From: Deltaproteobacteria bacterium
Lineage (GTDB): Bacteria > Myxococcota > Polyangia > Haliangiales > Haliangiaceae
DNA: 17,218 bases
NCBI GenBank assembly: GCA_018262455.1
Contig: JAGSPR010000098.1
Coordinates: forward strand, 1-17,218
Direction of reading: 5' to 3'
Within the stretch, counting starts at the first letter, position 1, and the number at the start of each line of letters is the position of its first letter. Shown in pieces: positions 1 to 8,019 of this stretch. The position numbers and the translations under genes were made by a program. Under the pieces are notes generated by a model. The model made no database searches, had not been told where the DNA came from, and saw nothing but the letters and a program-made list of their open reading frames with translations.

Positions 1-2042
1 ACCGTGCGCTGCAGACTGCCGTTGTCGTACATCCACGTGGTCGGGAAGAAGCCAGGGCGCGAGAACGGGGTCTGCGCGAGCAGGGTGTTCGTCGTGCTCG
101 ACGGGGTGAAGCTGCGGCGAGACACCGTCCAGCCGGCACCGCCGTGGCACTTCGCGCAGCCACCGTCTGCGAAGATCTGGCGACCCCGCGCGACGGCTTC
201 GCCACTCGTGGTGCGCGCGGCCTGCGCCGGGCGGATCGTCTTGACGAAGCCATCGATGTCATCCCAGTCCTGGTGGCCGCACAGCGCGATCGCGGGGTCA
301 TCGGCGAGCTCCTTGAGCGGCTTCTGCAGGCCGCCGATCGCGAAGCCGTTTGGCTTGAGGTCGACCTGGGTCTCCTTGTCGAGCTGGTTACAGTCGGCGA
401 GCGAGGGCGCGGTCGTGATCGCGCCGAGGCCGCCGGAGACATCACGCGTGTTGCGCTCGAAGTCGTGCTGCTCGTCGAAGATCCCGGTGAGGTTGAAGAT
501 CCGCTGCTTCTGCGCGCCGCTGCCGTGCGAGAACGAGCCGTCCTGCGACACGGTCTGGCGCGGGCCCGCGCCGAAGCTCCAGGTCACGTTGTCGCTGTAG
601 CCGTCGGGGTGACACGAGCTGCACGCCGACCAGCCTTCGCCGCCCTTCGCGCCGTTGCCGACCGCCGCCGACCATCGGCCGCGCCCGGTGAAGTAGAACC
701 GCTTGCCGCGCTGGACCGACTGCGCGGCCGCGGCGGCGGGCGCCGGTGACGCCTCGACGGTCTGCTGGAGCGCCTGGCCATCGAGGTTGACGATGCCGAG
801 CTTGCGGGTGACCCAGCAGTTGACGTACGCGACGTTGCGCTGGTCATCGATGACGACGCCGGTCGGCCCCTGGCACTTGCCGATCGTGTCGTTGCCGGCG
901 AGATCGATCTCCTTGTTCTGCGTCGATCCGATGTCGACCGACGAGGCGCCGAACGTGACCCGGACCATCACATCGCCGGCGCGGCCGATCGCGTAGGCGA
1001 CGTTCGACTCGCGGAGGAACGCGAGATCCGACAGATCGCCGGGGATGAACCGCGGGCTCTGCGCCGACGGGCTCGGGAGCGCGTCGTAGATCTTGCGCGC
1101 GAGGTTCGTGGTGCCACCGCCGTCGCGGACCTCGGTGCCGGTCTCGAGGTCGGCGACGTAGACGACGGGGAACACGTTGTTGTCGAACCGCGTCGGGGCC
1201 TCCGGAGATGCCGAGACGCTCGTGACGTAGATGCGGGTACCACTCGCGGCCACCGCGGCGAGCTGGTTCGGTGACGTCGTGACGTTGCCCTTGGTGGGGT
1301 CGCCATTGTTCGCGAACCCGCTGTCGAGCGCGCCGAGCGTGATGTCGTGGGTCTCGGCGAGGCTGGCGAGCGAGAAGGTGCGGACGTGGCCGACGCGGCC
1401 GTCGTCCTTGCCTTCGCGACCTGCGACCGGCGCCCCGAAGAACTCGGTGACGACGAGCGTCTCGTCGCCGTCGTTGCCGTTCGGCCGGTCCGCCGTGTTG
1501 TTGTTGGTGACGAGCAGCCCGCGAGGTCGATCGACCGGGATCGCGCTCACGACCGCCATCGTGGTGGTATCGACGACCGCGACTCGTCCCTCGGCGAGCT
1601 CGGCGACGAACAGCCGGCGGCCGCTCGGCGACAGCGCGAGGCCGACCGGCTCCGAGCCGACCTCGACGGTGGCGCCGATCGTCGGGGTCTGGCCGTCGAT
1701 CTCGTCGATCCGCACCACGGTGCCATCGGCGCGGTTCGCGACGTACGCGTGCCGGCTGTCGGGCGAGATCACCACGCTCGAAGGTTCCGCGCCGGTCGCT
1801 ACCCGGACGACCGAGTTGTCGGCGGTCGCAAACACCGAGAGCGTCCCGTCATCCGGGTTCACCATCGCCACGTGCTCGGCGTTCTCCGCCAGCGCGATCG
1901 TGCTCGAGCGCGATGCCCGCGTCGCGATCACGGTGTCGTCGTGGGCGGCGGCACAGCCGGGCGCTGCGAGGCTGCCAGCCAGCGCGAGTGCCGCACACAC
2001 GCCCAACGCAAGTCTCTGATAGTTGTCGGAATCGTCAATCAT
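1..2042 (-). CDS. Exported beta-propeller / di-haem cytochrome c protein (3' part beyond window)
   Basis: An open minus-strand frame runs from an ATG at 2042 to the window edge, giving 680 codons with no stop, so the C-terminus is missing. The N-terminus has a hydrophobic segment ending LAAPGC near residue 34, suggesting a lipoprotein or other export signal. Residues about 40-420 contain repeated short segments of the YVTN/surface-layer propeller type (for example VVISPDSRHAYVANRA and LALSPSGRRLFVAEL). Two c-type haem motifs follow: CSSCH at 474-478 and CAKCH at 629-633. This order (propeller, then cytochrome c peroxidase/MauG-like di-haem region) is seen in exported myxobacterial proteins. 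The likely role is periplasmic or outer-membrane electron transfer or oxidation; the substrate is unknown. The start is supported by GGAGGG six bases upstream, and that site lies inside a hairpin (see 2047-2070). Peroxidase activity is not shown. Confidence 0.88.
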   Translation of the reverse strand, partial: MIDDSDNYQRLALGVCAALALAGSLAAPGCAAAHDDTVIATRASRSSTIALAENAEHVAMVNPDDGTLSVFATADNSVVRVATGAEPSSVVISPDSRHAYVANRADGTVVRIDEIDGQTPTIGATVEVGSEPVGLALSPSGRRLFVAELAEGRVAVVDTTTMAVVSAIPVDRPRGLLVTNNNTADRPNGNDGDETLVVTEFFGAPVAGREGKDDGRVGHVRTFSLASLAETHDITLGALDSGFANNGDPTKGNVTTSPNQLAAVAASGTRIYVTSVSASPEAPTRFDNNVFPVVYVADLETGTEVRDGGGTTNLARKIYDALPSPSAQSPRFIPGDLSDLAFLRESNVAYAIGRAGDVMVRVTFGASSVDIGSTQNKEIDLAGNDTIGKCQGPTGVVIDDQRNVAYVNCWVTRKLGIVNLDGQALQQTVEASPAPAAAAAQSVQRGKRFYFTGRGRWSAAVGNGAKGGEGWSACSSCHPDGYSDNVTWSFGAGPRQTVSQDGSFSHGSGAQKQRIFNLTGIFDEQHDFERNTRDVSGGLGAITTAPSLADCNQLDKETQVDLKPNGFAIGGLQKPLKELADDPAIALCGHQDWDDIDGFVKTIRPAQAARTTSGEAVARGRQIFADGGCAKCHGGAGWTVSRRSFTPSSTTNTLLAQTPFSRPGFFPTTWMYDNGSLQRT

Positions 2043-2046
2043 CGAT

Positions 2047-2070
2047 GCCCTCCAATGGCGAGAGGAGGGC
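2047..2070 (-). promoter_or_regulatory. Hairpin enclosing the ribosome binding site of the di-haem gene
   Basis: On the minus-strand transcript, GCCCTCC pairs perfectly with GGAGGGC across a 10-base loop. The 3' arm is the entire Shine-Dalgarno of the cytochrome gene, which starts at 2042. The pairing is seen directly; translational control by it is inference. Confidence 0.45.
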
Positions 2071-2109
2071 TCGTGCACGTCGTCGCATTCGATCTGCGTG
2101 ATGCGCGAA

Positions 2110-2138
2110 TCGCACCGCGGCGGTCAGCGGCGGTGCGA
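2110..2138. other. Perfect 9-bp stem hairpin in the clpX / cytochrome spacer
   Basis: TCGCACCGC (2110-2118) and GCGGTGCGA (2130-2138) form a perfect inverted repeat with an 11-base loop. It lies about 90 bases past the clpX stop and about 70 bases before the cytochrome start. No T-run follows on the minus strand and only a weak one (CTTTCT) on the plus strand. It could be a factor-dependent terminator, an operator or a leader structure. Confidence 0.4.
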
Positions 2139-2209
2139 CTTTCTCGGGCTCGCGTCCTCTGAGACACGCGCTGGCCCGGGCGCGCCAGGCCGGCGCATCT
2201 CTAGGCGCG

Positions 2210-2230
2210 AGCCCGCGAGAGTCGCGCGGG

Positions 2231-2232
<2 letters not shown>
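2210..2232 (-). terminator. Hairpin overlapping the clpX stop codon
   Basis: AGCCCGCG (2210-2217) and CGCGGGCT (2225-2232) form a perfect 8-bp stem with a 7-base loop, starting within the clpX stop codon. No U-tract follows, so it is not a classic intrinsic terminator. It may protect the 3' end or act with Rho. Confidence 0.35.
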
Positions 2233-3526
<1,294 letters not shown>

Positions 3527-3538
3527 TATTGATCCCAT

Positions 3539-3559
3539 CGCTCCGAGTCGGTCCGAGCG
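3539..3559 (-). other. Imperfect intercistronic hairpin between clpP and clpX
   Basis: On the minus strand, CGCTC pairs with GAGCG, followed inward by one mismatch and two more pairs around a five-base loop. The 3' arm contains GGAG, immediately before the upstream candidate clpX ATG at 3538. It could tune the ClpX to ClpP ratio; this is inference from a modest structure. Confidence 0.25.
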
Positions 3560-3580
3560 TACCCCGGATCGCGGCGCTCG

Positions 3581-4201
3581 CTACTTCTTCTCGTCCGGCT
3601 TCTTCTTCGCGGTGATCAGCACCTCGTCGATGATGCCGTACTCCTTGGCCTGCGACGATGACATGAAGTTGTCGCGGTCGGTGTCGTTCTTGATCTTGTC
3701 GACGTGCTGACCGGTGTGCTTCGAGTACAGCTCGTTCAGGGTGTCGCGCGTCTTCAAGATCTCCTTGGTGTGGATCTCGATGTCGGTGGCCTGGCCCTGG
3801 AAGCCCGCGAGCGGCTGGTGGATCATGACGCGCGAGTGGGGCAGGGCGTAGCGCTTGCCCTTGGTGCCGGCGGCGAGCAGGAAGCTGCCCATCGACGCTG
3901 CCTGGCCCATGCAGATCGTCGCCACGTCGCAGTGCAGGTACTGCATCGTGTCGTAGATCGCGAGGCCCGCCGAGACGTGACCGCCGGGCGAGTTGATGTA
4001 GAGCATGATGTCCTTCTCCGGCTCCTCGGAGTCGAGGAACAGGAGCTGCGCGATCACCACGTTCGCGACCGTGTCGTCGATCGCGGTGCCGAGGAAGATG
4101 ATGCGGTCCTTGAGGAGGCGAGAGAAGATGTCCCACCCACGCTCACCACGGTGGGTCTGCTCGATGACCGTCGGGACCAGATAGCTCATCGTCGGCTTCA
4201 T
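3581..4201 (-). CDS. clpP: ATP-dependent Clp protease proteolytic subunit ClpP
   Basis: ClpP is a serine protease that forms a double heptameric ring and degrades proteins delivered by ClpX. From the ATG at 4201 it is 206 residues. The catalytic triad is Ser103 (in GQAASMG), His128 (in MIHQP) and Asp177 (in DTDRDNF). The spacings between these residues (25 and 49) match those of E. coli ClpP. The YINSPGG segment at about 68-74 and the LLKDRII segment near residue 30 are typical. The frame is open further upstream to 4306, but the extra 35 residues are not ClpP-like. An ATG at 4189 ([10 protein letters not shown]...) is the other plausible start and fits better if the promoter at 4209-4237 is real. 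It is upstream of clpX as in most bacteria, but no trigger-factor gene precedes it. Confidence 0.96.
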   Translation of the reverse strand: MKPTMSYLVPTVIEQTHRGERGWDIFSRLLKDRIIFLGTAIDDTVANVVIAQLLFLDSEEPEKDIMLYINSPGGHVSAGLAIYDTMQYLHCDVATICMGQAASMGSFLLAAGTKGKRYALPHSRVMIHQPLAGFQGQATDIEIHTKEILKTRDTLNELYSKHTGQHVDKIKNDTDRDNFMSSSQAKEYGIIDEVLITAKKKPDEKK

Positions 4202-4208
4202 TCCCTCG

Positions 4209-4237
4209 ACTGTACGAGCGCCCCTTGCCCCATGCAA
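4209..4237 (-). promoter_or_regulatory. Candidate sigma70-type promoter for clpP-clpX
   Basis: On the minus strand, TTGCAT (4237-4232) and TACAGT (4214-4209) are separated by exactly 17 bases, with 3/6 and 4/6 matches to the -35 and -10 consensus. Transcription would start near 4202. That would make a start at 4201 leaderless and give the ATG at 4189 a leader of about 13 bases. This is a pattern match only. Confidence 0.3.
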
Positions 4238-4363
4238 CGCGTCGGGCCCGGAGCAATTGACATCCTGACAGATCGGGCAGGCCGAGCCGGATCCTTGGAC
4301 CGTCACCCGCGGCGAGGGTCCTTTGCCGGGGCACGGGAGCGTCTCGGGCGCCCCGCGGTCGAA

Positions 4364-5032
4364 TCAGTGCCGAGCGCCGGCCTTCGTGTACGAGACAAGC
4401 TTGGCCTCGACCTCGTTGGTCGTGCCGTGGTGCGCATAGTGAAAGCGCGCGATGCCCGTGCCTGGCTCGAGCTCGAACGATTGCTCGTCGGGGCCGGTGT
4501 AGAACGTGAGCTTGTAGCCGGTCTCGACCGAGCTGACCTTCCAGCAGTAGACCATCTCGGCGCTCGGGCAGATCGTCTGGCCGTCGATGACGGGCCATGA
4601 GAACCAGCCGGTCGCGCCGTCGAGGCTGGGCTCGGCGGTCGTGCCGAACAGGAAGTTGTTCCCCTGCCGCAGGATCGTCAGCTCGGTGGCCGTTGGTGCC
4701 GCCGCAACCCCATCGTAGTCGGTGAGGTCGGTGGGCCAGCCCTTGACCCGATAGGCCGTGACGCCGTTGCTCTCCTTGGCGTCGATGACCTCGGTGGTCC
4801 ACGACAATGTCTTCGTGGTCACCTTCTCGAGCTCGGGATCGAACCGCTTCACGTTGACCGCGTAGGTCCACTTGGACCCCTTGGCGAGCGGCAGCGGGTC
4901 GGCCAGGATCATCTCCTGGAGCGTCAGCGGCTTCTTCTTGGGCGGGCTGCTGCAACCCGACGGTGCGATGCCGTAGGTCACAATGGCTGCGACCACAGCG
5001 CCAGCTCGCACGAGGCGTTTCATCGACGTCAT
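4364..5032 (-). CDS. Putative lipoprotein of unknown function
   Basis: This encodes a 222-residue protein with a basic N-terminus, a hydrophobic stretch and the lipobox-like APSGC, giving lipidation at Cys27. The mature part begins with a Pro/Lys-rich stretch, then [15 protein letters not shown], a 'strong-start Gly-x-x-Trp-x-Tyr' pattern I associate with small exported beta-rich proteins. Two cysteines (TICPS and VYCWK) are close enough to form a disulfide. I do not recognise a catalytic motif. The start at 5032 overlaps the stop of a five-residue leader ORF (ATGA), and an ATG three codons in (MKRLV) is an alternative. It is divergent from the thioesterase-like gene and about 160 bases upstream of clpP on the same strand. 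Its role in the envelope is unknown. Confidence 0.72.
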   Translation of the reverse strand: MTSMKRLVRAGAVVAAIVTYGIAPSGCSSPPKKKPLTLQEMILADPLPLAKGSKWTYAVNVKRFDPELEKVTTKTLSWTTEVIDAKESNGVTAYRVKGWPTDLTDYDGVAAAPTATELTILRQGNNFLFGTTAEPSLDGATGWFSWPVIDGQTICPSAEMVYCWKVSSVETGYKLTFYTGPDEQSFELEPGTGIARFHYAHHGTTNEVEAKLVSYTKAGARH

Positions 5033-5046
5033 AGGAACCCGCGCAT
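5029..5046 (-). CDS. Five-residue leader ORF (MRGFL) coupled to the lipoprotein gene
   Basis: An ATG at 5046 opens a five-codon frame ending in TGA at 5029-5031, which overlaps the lipoprotein ATG as ATGA. GGAGG (5055-5051) lies immediately upstream, extended to GGAGGTAGG next to the ATG. It is the strongest Shine-Dalgarno in the region, whereas the lipoprotein start itself has none at normal distance. Ribosomes may therefore load on the leader and re-initiate at the lipoprotein. The SD is somewhat close to the leader ATG, so it may instead act at long range (17 bases) on the main start. Translation is inferred. Confidence 0.35.
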   Translation of the reverse strand: MRGFL

Positions 5047-5073
5047 CCTACCTCCGAGGATGCATGGGGTAGG
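5047..5073. promoter_or_regulatory. Inverted repeat covering the leader Shine-Dalgarno
   Basis: CCTACC (5047-5052) and GGTAGG (5068-5073) are perfect 6-base arms separated by 15 bases, in the divergent region between the lipoprotein and thioesterase-like genes. On the minus-strand RNA one arm includes the end of GGAGGTAGG. It may be an RNA hairpin masking the ribosome site or a DNA operator. Confidence 0.3.
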
Positions 5074-5097
5074 TCGACCGGGCACGAAATCGGCAGA

Positions 5098-5114
5098 GAT
5101 CTGGAGCCGATCTG
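5098..5114. repeat. GATCTG direct repeat, 11-bp period
   Basis: GATCTG occurs at 5098-5103 and again at 5109-5114, one helical turn apart, 15-30 bases before the thioesterase-like start. This spacing could suit a protein that binds one face of the DNA. It is short enough to be chance. Confidence 0.2.
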
Positions 5115-5128
5115 ATAGGGTCCGCCCG

Positions 5129-5683
5129 ATGTCTCTCGCCGACAGGTTGTCCCCCCTCACGAAGCTGCTTCCGGTGCCTCGGCTCGACGGAAGTCGCAAT
5201 CTCATCCGCGATGCATGGAACCTGCTCTCGGGCGTGCCGGGCGGCAAGATCGTGTTCTCGCGGCTGGTCGGCCGGATGGCCCCCTATACCGGCACCGTCC
5301 ACGCGACCGTGACGGTGTTGCGCGCGGGATACGCCGAGGTCCAGATGACGGACCGCCGGGCGGTGCGCAACCACCTCGACTGCGTCCACGCGATCGCGCT
5401 GGCCAACCTCGCCGAGCTCGCGGGCAACGTCGCCCTGGCATATTCACTCCCGGACGACGCCCGGTTCATCGTCAGCGGGTTCGAGATCGAGTACCTCAAG
5501 AAGGCCCGAGGGACCATCACCGCCGTCGGGGAGCCGCCGATCCCGCGCACCGCGGTCCGGGCCCAGTACGACGTGCCGGTGACGCTCCGCGACGCCAGCG
5601 GCGAGGATGTCGCAAAAGTGGTCCTCCACAGCCTGGTCGGCCCCAAGCCGGGCTCCGGCAGCGACCGCGGCGACGTGAATTAG
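5129..5683 (+). CDS. Hotdog-fold protein, DUF4442/acyl-CoA thioesterase-like
   Basis: This encodes a 184-residue cytoplasmic protein without a signal peptide. The motif VRNHLDCVHAIALANLAELA (about 79-98) matches the central helix region of hotdog-fold proteins of the DUF4442/PaaI-like group, where an Asn-His pair precedes the long helix. Beta-strand-like segments follow (FIVSGFEIEYLKKARG and RAQYDVPVTLRDASGEDVAKV), as in the family. The role is probably binding or hydrolysis of an acyl thioester; the substrate is unknown. The ATG at 5129 is chosen because AGGG lies eight bases upstream and the preceding in-frame sequence (open to 5060) falls in the divergent promoter region. It is followed 50 bases later by the secreted-protein gene, possibly in one transcript. 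Confidence 0.8.
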   Translation: MSLADRLSPLTKLLPVPRLDGSRNLIRDAWNLLSGVPGGKIVFSRLVGRMAPYTGTVHATVTVLRAGYAEVQMTDRRAVRNHLDCVHAIALANLAELAGNVALAYSLPDDARFIVSGFEIEYLKKARGTITAVGEPPIPRTAVRAQYDVPVTLRDASGEDVAKVVLHSLVGPKPGSGSDRGDVN

Positions 5684-5733
5684 CCAAGAAATAGCGTCGT
5701 CCGACAAGTCGTCATACATCTCTTGGAGGGAAC

Positions 5734-6924
5734 ATGAGGATCTCGCTCACCGCCGCAGCGCTGGCCGTCGTGTGTACGGCTGGCCCGGCGTCGGTCTTCG
5801 CCGACGACGGCGTCGACTTCATCAAGGACGCGAAGCTGTACTACCGGGTGGTCGCCTGCAAGGGCACCGATCCGCTGCCGCCCACGATGGATGCGGCGAT
5901 CGTCGACCGCCACTGCGCGGAGATGACGAAGCGATACGAGGGGCTCGACAAGCGCTACCTCACGCCGGCGAAGGACTTCTTCGCCACGCTTCGCCCCACG
6001 ACCCTGCCGACGACGGTGGTCTATCCGTTCGGGGGTGGCGACCTCCTGGGGGCGCTGGTCACCTTCCCGGACGCGCGCGACATCACCACGATCTCGCTCG
6101 AGCACGCAGGCGACCCGACCCGGCTCGCGGCGCTCGCGAAGTCCAAGCTCAGGAACACGCTCCAGGCGTTTCGCGATGCCTCGGAAGGCCTGCTGACGCT
6201 GCACGACTCGACCAGCGAGAACATGCGCAAGCTCGAGGTTGGTGGCATCCCGGGCCAGCTGTCGTTCCACCTGGCGGGCATGGCCGCCAATGGCTTCGAG
6301 CCGGTCGCGCTCAAGTTCTTCACCCTCGACCCCGAGGGCAAGGTCCACTATCTGAGCCAGGCCGAGATCGACGCGCTGGCGCCGACGAAGGCGAAGAAGG
6401 TGAAGGGGGGCTGGGTCGACACCGACTTCTCCGAGGCCTTCAATCACATGGAGCTGACGTTCCGCAAGGCGGGCGATCCCAAGGCGCCGCTCGTGGTGCA
6501 TCGCCACATCGCCTGGAACCTGAGCAACAAGGCGTTCGGCGGCTCACCACTCGAGAAGTACCTCGTCGCCAAGGGCAAGGTCGCCGCGATGACGAAGGCG
6601 GCCAGCTACCTGATCTGGGTCGACGGGTTCACGAAGATCCGCGACTACCTGCTCGCAAACATGGTGTGGATGGCGTCGGATGCGACGGGGATCGCGCCAG
6701 CGGTCGCCAGGAAGGCGGGCTTCACCCAGACGACCTACGGGTTGTTCAAGGGCGCCTTCCTCGAAGAGGCCGACCAGAATGTCAGCGCCGCCATGGTGAA
6801 GCTGTGGTCGTCGCAACCGTTTCGGAAACTCCCCTTCCGCTATGGATATCCAGACTCGGAACGGCATATCCACCTGATGATCACGCAGCCGGCCAGCGCC
6901 GCGGAGCCCAAGAAGACCCCATGA
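5734..6924 (+). CDS. Secreted protein of unknown function (396 aa)
   Basis: The start is clear: GGAGGG three bases before the ATG. The N-terminus is a typical cleavable signal peptide with the predicted cut at VFA/DD (after residue 23). The mature part is about 370 residues, mixed in charge and without obvious repeats or membrane segments. It contains two early cysteines (VVACKGTD and DRHCAEM) that may pair, and a mid-region VYPFGGGDLLGALVTFPDA that looks like a buried glycine turn. Lys-rich segments occur around residue 220-230. I do not recognise the family and see no catalytic signature. Its stop overlaps the start of the alpha/beta hydrolase gene (ATGA), so the two are translationally coupled and probably act together outside the cytoplasm. 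Confidence 0.8.
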   Translation: MRISLTAAALAVVCTAGPASVFADDGVDFIKDAKLYYRVVACKGTDPLPPTMDAAIVDRHCAEMTKRYEGLDKRYLTPAKDFFATLRPTTLPTTVVYPFGGGDLLGALVTFPDARDITTISLEHAGDPTRLAALAKSKLRNTLQAFRDASEGLLTLHDSTSENMRKLEVGGIPGQLSFHLAGMAANGFEPVALKFFTLDPEGKVHYLSQAEIDALAPTKAKKVKGGWVDTDFSEAFNHMELTFRKAGDPKAPLVVHRHIAWNLSNKAFGGSPLEKYLVAKGKVAAMTKAASYLIWVDGFTKIRDYLLANMVWMASDATGIAPAVARKAGFTQTTYGLFKGAFLEEADQNVSAAMVKLWSSQPFRKLPFRYGYPDSERHIHLMITQPASAAEPKKTP

Positions 6925-7904
6925 AGCTCTCGTTCGCGATCGCATCGTTCCTCTCCGCAACGCTTGCTCTTGGGTCTCAGGCCCACGCCGACGATCCGTT
7001 GCCCACCGAGGAACCAGCGGCGAACGCGGACCACGACGAACCCGGGACCCCGAACGAGAACACCGAGCACGCCGACGCACCCCCGTCGGCCACCGAGCCC
7101 GCTGCCGAGGTCCCCGCGACGACACCGCACCGGGCTCGGCTGTCGAGCTCGACGATGCGTCGGCCCCGGTTGCAGGTGAAGGACGACGGGGAGAGTCGGC
7201 TCGAAAAGAAAGAGGACACCGTCCTCGATGGCAGGCACTGGCGGATCTCGACGGCGCAGGGCTCCGTGCACGTCTGGGTGCCGCCCGACTACGACCGTGA
7301 GACCGCGGGAACCGTGGTCTATGTCCACGGCTACTGGACCGACGCCGATGGCGCCTGGAAGAACTACGATCTCGCGCGCCAGTTCAAGATGAGCCACCAG
7401 AACGCGCTGTTCATCGTGCCCGACGCGCCGTCGAGCATGGAGGACAACGTCAAGTGGCCCGCGCTCACCGATCTACGACGGGCGGTGACCCGGGCGAACA
7501 TCAAGCTGCCCGACGGTCCGGTCGTGGTGATGGGCCACTCCGGCGCGTTCCGCACCGTGATGCAGTGGGTCGATCATCGGCTCGTCGATCAGATCATCCT
7601 GCTCGACGCGATGTACGCCGGCGAGCAAGCGTTCGACGAGTTCATCAAGAGCGGCAAGCGCGCCGACGAGCACAAGATGATCATCGTGGGTGCATCGGTC
7701 GCTCAGGAGTCGGCGGCGTTCGTCAGCAAGTACAAGTTCGCGCTCGCGCGCGAGAAGGTGCCGGACTCGATGAGCGGGTTCACCAAGAAGGAGCGCCAGG
7801 CCAAGCTCCTCTACATCCACTCGCAGTACAGCCACTATCCGATCGTGACCAACCGCAAGGTCATCCCGCTGCTGCTCCGGGCGACCCGCCTGAAGTCGCT
7901 TTAG
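6921..7904 (+). CDS. Secreted alpha/beta hydrolase
   Basis: This encodes a 327-residue protein with a cleavable signal peptide (AHA/DD near residue 23). An acidic, Pro/Thr/Glu-rich linker follows (about 25-70) and looks disordered. The hydrolase core has the oxyanion-type YVHGYW (134-139), the nucleophile elbow MGHSGAF with Ser207, a candidate acid Asp229 (ILLDAMYAG) and a candidate base His305 (QYSHYPIV). The elbow is G-H-S-G-A rather than the usual G-x-S-x-G. The order fits an esterase, lipase or peptidase; the substrate cannot be told. The start at 6921 is set by ATGA overlap with the upstream secreted protein and by the signal peptide; the frame is open much further upstream, but that sequence is out of phase with the real gene there. 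It was probably co-expressed with its neighbour as an exported pair. Confidence 0.85.
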   Translation: MKLSFAIASFLSATLALGSQAHADDPLPTEEPAANADHDEPGTPNENTEHADAPPSATEPAAEVPATTPHRARLSSSTMRRPRLQVKDDGESRLEKKEDTVLDGRHWRISTAQGSVHVWVPPDYDRETAGTVVYVHGYWTDADGAWKNYDLARQFKMSHQNALFIVPDAPSSMEDNVKWPALTDLRRAVTRANIKLPDGPVVVMGHSGAFRTVMQWVDHRLVDQIILLDAMYAGEQAFDEFIKSGKRADEHKMIIVGASVAQESAAFVSKYKFALAREKVPDSMSGFTKKERQAKLLYIHSQYSHYPIVTNRKVIPLLLRATRLKSL

Positions 7905-7921
7905 CAAGGCGGGCCTCGGCG

Positions 7922-7941
7922 TGCTGCCGGATGTGGCAGCA
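7922..7941. other. 7-bp hairpin downstream of the hydrolase gene
   Basis: TGCTGCC (7922-7928) and GGCAGCA (7935-7941) pair perfectly around a six-base loop, 18 bases after the hydrolase stop. No T-tract follows. It may end the upstream transcript or stabilise its 3' end. The nine-base word GATGTGGCA occurs in its loop region and again about 20 bases later. Confidence 0.35.
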
Positions 7942-7968
7942 GTGCCCGATGTGGCAACCCGCGCGATC

Positions 7969-7990
7969 GTCCGATCAACGTGAATCGGAC
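7969..7990. other. 7-bp hairpin upstream of the lipoprotein gene at 8020
   Basis: GTCCGAT (7969-7975) and ATCGGAC (7984-7990) form a perfect inverted repeat with an eight-base loop, 30 bases before the GTG start. Its position suits an operator or a leader structure. Function is not shown. Confidence 0.35.
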
Positions 7991-8019
7991 ACTTGCGTCT
8001 GGCGCGGAGGTTGCTCATC

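Noticed and set aside
1231..2162. Plus-strand open frames opposite the propeller region of the di-haem gene
   Set aside because: Ser/Thr- or Arg-rich shadows; the minus strand has a start, ribosome site and haem motifs in one frame.
4202..4306. N-terminal extension of ClpP containing a CPxC-like stretch
   Set aside because: The frame is open, but the sequence is not ClpP-like, and the candidate promoter at 4209-4237 lies inside it. Treated as untranslated spacer.
4307..4363. Possible terminator after the 4364-5032 lipoprotein gene
   Set aside because: Only short GC stems (GGACC/GGGTCC-like) with no T-tract; not strong enough to list.
5684..5726. CCAAGA / TCTTGG inverted repeat before the 396-residue secreted protein gene
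   Set aside because: Six-base arms 31 bases apart, only partly covering the Shine-Dalgarno; too weak to separate from chance.
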